Notes under the pieces: model-generated
Databases searched by the model: none
What the model was told of the DNA's origin: nothing
The model's input: only the letters and a program-made list of their open reading frames with translations
Shown here: positions 12,789-15,865 of the stretch, one piece after another
Position numbering within the stretch: the first letter of the stretch is position 1
Layout of the letters: each line of letters opens with the position of its first letter
Position numbers and translations under genes: made by a program
Origin: Actinomycetota bacterium
Lineage (GTDB): Bacteria > Actinomycetota > Thermoleophilia > UBA2241
Length of the DNA: 15,865 nt
Direction of reading: 5' to 3'
Assembly: GCA_003132645.1 (NCBI GenBank)
Contig: PKYM01000043.1
Location: 3,434-19,298 of the forward strand

Positions 12789-14477
12789 TCAGGCGGGCCG
12801 CGCTTCCGGCGTGTGGGCGTCGCTGGGGCGGTAGGTCTCGACACGGTTCTTGCCGAGGCGTTTGGCCAGGTACAGCGCCTTGTCGGCGGCCGCCACGAGC
12901 TCGTCCGGCGTGAGTGAGTCGGCGGTCGTGCACGAGACGCCGATGCTGATCGTGACCGCTTGCGGCCGGAGTGGCGTGACCGCGTCGCGGCCAAGCTCCT
13001 CGACGGCCGCCCGCAGCCTTTCCGCGATCGCCGGCGCCGTTTCGGTCCTGAGGTTCTCGAGGCTCCCCCGATGCGCTTTGTTCGAGGCGGCCGCCGCAGG
13101 CTCGCGGGCATCCTCCTGCGCCACGAGAGCCGTGTTGGGCAGCAGCACGGCGAACTCTTCGCCGCCGTACCTGCAGACGACATCGATGTCGGTGCGCAGC
13201 GTTTCCCGCAACACGCGAGCGATCAGAACGAGCGCCTCGTCGCCGGCCTGATGGCCGAACTGGTCGTTGAACTGCTTGAAGTCGTCGACGTCGAGCATGA
13301 GCAGGGAGAAGGGTGTGCGATACCGGCGATAGCGCGCCGTCTCTTCTTTCAGGCGATTGCGCAGATGACGGTAGTTGAAGAGCCCGGTCAGGCCGTCGGT
13401 GAGCGCCTCGAGCTGCATGGCCTGGTAGGCACGGCCGGCGTGCAGCGCCGCGGCCGCGTGTTCGCCGAGGCCGCGAGCGAGTTCCAGCTCGTAGGAGCTG
13501 AACTCACGCTCGCCCGAGGTCTCGACCAGGACGAGCGTGCCGAGCGTCCGCCCGCCGAACACGAGCGGGACGTGCAGGTGGGTGAGCTCGCCGACAGCCA
13601 GCATGGCGCTTCTCACGGTCTGCGGCACCGACTCGTCGGCGACCCGTTCCAGGATGATCTCGCGCCGCTCCAGCGCCCAGCGATCGCCGGAGCGCTCGCT
13701 CAGCGCGATGGGGATGTTCTCAGGTTCCAGCACCACGTGGCCGAACGACGTCCGTGGGATCAGGGCGTCATCGGGCTGGATGAACTCGTAGATGGCGCAG
13801 CCGGGCACCTTCAGGGCTTCGGCCGCCGAGCGCGCCATGACCTGCAGGGTCTCGTCGAGTCCCACCGTCGAGGTCAAGGCCCGACTGGCGCCGAGGAGCG
13901 ACTGAAACGAGCGGTTCTGCTGATCGAGCTGGCCGAACAGGTCGGCGTTGTGAATGGCGATCGCGGCGAGCACCGCGACCTGTGAGAAGAGTTCTCTCTC
14001 GTCGTCGGTGAAGCGCCGGCACGACCTGGTCTCGACCAGGCCCAGCACGCCGATGATGCGGCCGTCGAACTGCAGCGGCGCATCGAGGGTGGACTTCTCG
14101 CTCCAGCGATCCATCTCACTGGCTTCGGTCGGCGCCAGGTCGGGGTCGTCGCGGTGGACTTCGACGATCTCGCCGTCCCTTACGGTCGGCAGAAAGCTCG
14201 GACGCACGTCGGGGTGAAAGGGCTCGCCGGCCGCCTGCTCGCTGACCTGGTGGTGTGACTCGCAGACCCAGGGCCCGTCGCCGCGGTCGAGCTCGAGGTC
14301 CCAGAAGGCCAGATAGGTGAGAAGATCGTCGTCGGCGTCGTAGCGGTGGATGTCACAGGAGTAGACGCCGAACGCCTCACCGACCTGGCGGGCGATGGTG
14401 CTCATGACGTCGCTGATCTCGAGCGTCGAGGCGATCGTGGCACCGATCTCGGCGATGATCGTCTGACCGTCCTTCAT
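12789..14477 (-). CDS. Diguanylate cyclase with two GAF domains
   Basis: This 562-aa cytoplasmic signalling protein should make c-di-GMP from two GTP. GAF 1 covers residues about 10-170 (ISDVMSTIARQVGEAFGVYSCDIHRY, ending in LFSQVAVLAAIAIHNADLF) and GAF 2 about 185-345 (LDETLQVMARSAAEALKVPGCAIYEF ... LARGLGEHAAAALHAGRAY). The GGDEF domain starts at ALTDGLTGLFNYR, includes LLMLDVDDFKQFND and has the active-site signature GGEEF at residues 438-442. The inhibitory I-site position reads TDID rather than RxxD, so product inhibition may be lost. After VLLPNT there is an extra stretch of about 25 residues (VAQEDAREPAAAASNKAHRG) not normally seen. ATG at 14477 has GGAGG 10 bases upstream. No membrane segment is present; the GAF ligands cannot be read from the sequence. 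It diverges from rpoD. Confidence 0.92.
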   Translation of the reverse strand: MKDGQTIIAEIGATIASTLEISDVMSTIARQVGEAFGVYSCDIHRYDADDDLLTYLAFWDLELDRGDGPWVCESHHQVSEQAAGEPFHPDVRPSFLPTVRDGEIVEVHRDDPDLAPTEASEMDRWSEKSTLDAPLQFDGRIIGVLGLVETRSCRRFTDDERELFSQVAVLAAIAIHNADLFGQLDQQNRSFQSLLGASRALTSTVGLDETLQVMARSAAEALKVPGCAIYEFIQPDDALIPRTSFGHVVLEPENIPIALSERSGDRWALERREIILERVADESVPQTVRSAMLAVGELTHLHVPLVFGGRTLGTLVLVETSGEREFSSYELELARGLGEHAAAALHAGRAYQAMQLEALTDGLTGLFNYRHLRNRLKEETARYRRYRTPFSLLMLDVDDFKQFNDQFGHQAGDEALVLIARVLRETLRTDIDVVCRYGGEEFAVLLPNTALVAQEDAREPAAAASNKAHRGSLENLRTETAPAIAERLRAAVEELGRDAVTPLRPQAVTISIGVSCTTADSLTPDELVAAADKALYLAKRLGKNRVETYRPSDAHTPEARPA

Positions 14478-14624
14478 GGACTCGCGCCTCCGAGCGCTCT
14501 TGCCGTCGCGGTCGGCGCGTCGGGAAACGCCGTCGTCGAGCCGGCTCTCTGTCTACGATATCGGTGAACCGACCGGCGCGCTTGATTGAACGATTGTTTA
14601 TTCCGGCCTCCGTCATCCGCTAGG

Positions 14625-14642
14625 GCGAAGCCGATTCTTCGC
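14625..14642 (+). repeat. Inverted repeat in the rpoD/GGDEF intergenic region
   Basis: GCGAAG-CCGATT-CTTCGC is a perfect 6-bp inverted repeat with a 6-base centre. Part of it (14630-14641) recurs with one mismatch at 14662-14673 in direct orientation, 32 bp apart. It may be a regulator binding site serving either gene. Confidence 0.4.
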
Positions 14643-14787
14643 GCGGGAACCTCGAAAAGTGGCCGATTCGTCGTTTTCTACCGATGTTTGCGTGTACGGA
14701 CGTTGTTTGGGGAGTAATATAAACTATTCGGCCGCTTGGACCCGTTACGGGTTCACGACGGCCGGGCTTGAGAGCGCGCGCAAGTCT

Positions 14788-14828
14788 GGTCGGGATGCCG
14801 CCGGCCTGTGAAGACGATCCCGAAGACC
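14788..14828 (+). repeat. Strong inverted repeat in the rpoD leader
   Basis: GGTCGGGAT (14788-14796) can pair with ATCCC-gaa-GACC (14817-14828) to give a 9-bp stem with a 3-base bulge; alternatively TCGGGAT pairs perfectly with ATCCCGA (7 bp). It lies about 70 bases before the rpoD start in the presumed 5' untranslated region. No T-run follows, so it does not look like a simple attenuator. It matches no riboswitch I recognise. Confidence 0.4.
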
Positions 14829-14897
14829 TCTGGCCTTTCGTGGCGCGGCCGTGAGCCTCGCCGCGAGCCAAGGGTACTTCACGCAAGGAGCTTGAGA

Positions 14898-15865
14898 GTG
14901 ACAGTGATCGACGTGCCGGCGTCCGGAAAGACGACAGAACTTGCAGAACTGGCCAGCGACGAGATCCGCGAGCTGATCCTCGAGGGTCGCGAACAGGGCT
15001 ACCTCTCCGTCGCGCGCATCGTCGAGGCTCTGCGCGACGTCGAGTCCACCCCCGAACAGCTCGAGAGCTTCTTCATGGTCCTCACCGACCAGGGCATCGA
15101 ACTCCTCGAGGGCGACGGGCCGGCCGCGGTCGAAGCCCCTCAAGACGAGCCAGAGGCAGCGCCGGCGCTCGACCTGTCGATCAAGACGACGAGCTACGAT
15201 CCAGTGCGCATGTACCTCAAGGAGATCGGCAAGGTGCCGCTGCTCACCGCCGTGCAGGAGGTCTCGCTGGCCAAGCGTATCGAGCGCCGCGACATGGATG
15301 CCAAGCGCAAGCTCACAGAGGCCAATCTGCGCCTCGTCGTCTCGGTCGCCAAGCGCCACGTGGGCCGCGGACTGCCGCTGCTCGACCTCATCCAGGAGGG
15401 CAACCTGGGCCTCATCCGGGCGGTCGAGAAGTTCGACTACCGTCGGGGCTACAAGTTCTCCACCTACGCCACCTGGTGGATCCGCCAGGCGGTCACGCGC
15501 GCCCTGGCCAACCAGGCGCGCACGATCCGCGTGCCGGCCCACATGGTCGAGCAGATCAACCGTCTGCTGCGCATTCAGCGCCAGCTTCTCAGTAACCTGG
15601 GCCGCGAGCCCACCGTCGAGGAGATGGCCGTCGAGATGGGCATCGCGCCGGCCAAGGTGCGCGAGATCCTCAAGATCAGCCAGGAGACCGTGAGCCTCGA
15701 GGCGCCGGTCGGCGAAGAGGGCGACTCAGAGCTCTCCGACTTCATCGCCGACCAGGACGCCGTCGAGCCCAGCGACGCACTCGGAAAGACCATGCAAGGC
15801 GAGCATCTCGACGGTCTGCTGACCACCATGCCCGAGCGTGAACGCAAGGTCATCGAGCTGCGTTT
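14898..15865 (+). CDS. rpoD: Primary sigma factor RpoD/SigA (3' truncated by window end)
   Basis: This is the housekeeping sigma-70 subunit that directs RNA polymerase to most promoters. GTG at 14898 has AAGGAG (14885-14890) 7 bases upstream; 322 codons are present before the window ends. Region 1.1 is visible at about residues 14-75 ([25 protein letters not shown]), followed by an acidic linker. Region 1.2 begins at residue 99 ([20 protein letters not shown]). Region 2 begins at 139 ([20 protein letters not shown]) and continues through [32 protein letters not shown] and RTIRVPAHM (residue 212). Region 3 follows ([33 protein letters not shown]). Region 4 has just begun at [13 protein letters not shown]. 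The presence of region 1.1 and the canonical 2.4 block identify a primary sigma factor, not an alternative one. It is not preceded by dnaG here. Confidence 0.95.
   Translation, partial: MTVIDVPASGKTTELAELASDEIRELILEGREQGYLSVARIVEALRDVESTPEQLESFFMVLTDQGIELLEGDGPAAVEAPQDEPEAAPALDLSIKTTSYDPVRMYLKEIGKVPLLTAVQEVSLAKRIERRDMDAKRKLTEANLRLVVSVAKRHVGRGLPLLDLIQEGNLGLIRAVEKFDYRRGYKFSTYATWWIRQAVTRALANQARTIRVPAHMVEQINRLLRIQRQLLSNLGREPTVEEMAVEMGIAPAKVREILKISQETVSLEAPVGEEGDSELSDFIADQDAVEPSDALGKTMQGEHLDGLLTTMPERERKVIELR

Larger units (their letters stand above)
14478..14897. promoter_or_regulatory. 420-bp divergent regulatory region upstream of rpoD and the GGDEF gene
   Basis: No gene is recognisable here. 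The middle (about 14570-14730) is clearly richer in A/T than the rest of the window, ending in GAGTAATATAAACTATTC, so promoters probably lie there. TAATAT (14715-14720) and TAAACT (14720-14725) are possible -10 elements for rpoD, but no good -35 is seen. From there to the GTG start would be a leader of about 165 bases containing several inverted repeats. Confidence 0.5.

Noticed and set aside
14620..14886. Minus-strand 88-codon frame in the rpoD upstream region
   Set aside because: No ribosome site or family similarity; it lies in the presumed promoter/leader region.
14478..14897. c-di-GMP riboswitch upstream of rpoD
   Set aside because: Tempting next to a diguanylate cyclase, but none of the conserved bases of c-di-GMP-I or -II riboswitches could be placed on the stems.
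1..15865. tRNA genes, CRISPR arrays, insertion sequences
   Set aside because: No cloverleaf-like segments, regularly spaced repeats or transposase motifs were seen in the intergenic regions.

Overview
This is a GC-rich bacterial chromosome segment with strong G/C preference at third codon positions and little non-coding DNA. The protein content (a sigma-70 primary sigma factor with region 1.1, a family 1 encapsulin with its ferritin-like cargo, a quinol-type NO reductase, a stand-alone pirin and a GAF-GAF-GGDEF protein) fits a free-living soil or aquatic bacterium. My best guess is a deep-branching high-GC actinobacterium (Thermoleophilia or Rubrobacteria-like). That placement is inferred from composition and sigma-factor style, not shown by a marker gene. 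No rRNA, tRNA, CRISPR array or transposase was seen.

Layout. (1) 58-1968 (+): PTS Enzyme I with two low-complexity insertions; its end overlaps a convergent cyclase/kynurenine-formamidase-like gene (1943-2575, -). (2) 2635-6194 (+): a CvpA-type membrane protein overlaps a PLP-dependent aromatic-amino-acid-type decarboxylase by 8 bp, followed 73 bp later by a histidine ammonia-lyase with the Ala-Ser-Gly MIO triad. (3) 6329-8653 (+): a single-subunit quinol-dependent nitric oxide reductase, preceded by a perfect FNR/CRP-family-type palindrome and flanked by a 30-bp direct repeat (28/30 identical). (4) 8742-11113 (-): a two-gene unit, B12-binding-type radical SAM protein then pirin. (5) 11422-12692 (+): a ferritin-like cargo protein ending in an encapsulin targeting peptide, then the encapsulin shell protein, with a 308-bp divergent upstream region. 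(6) 12789-14477 (-): a diguanylate cyclase with two GAF domains. (7) A 420-bp divergent intergenic region rich in inverted repeats, then the primary sigma factor (14898 to the window end, 3' truncated).

How the genes may work together. The ferritin-like protein and encapsulin clearly form an iron-storing nanocompartment. NO reductase, pirin (a mononuclear non-heme iron protein), the Fe-S radical SAM enzyme and encapsulated ferritin lie side by side. This suggests, by inference only, a neighbourhood for iron and nitrosative/redox stress. The decarboxylase and ammonia-lyase would send an aromatic amino acid (or histidine) down alternative routes, and no other hut genes are present. The best candidates for something undescribed are the repeat-flanked NO reductase with its palindromic promoter, the decarboxylase/lyase pair, and the structured region ahead of rpoD.
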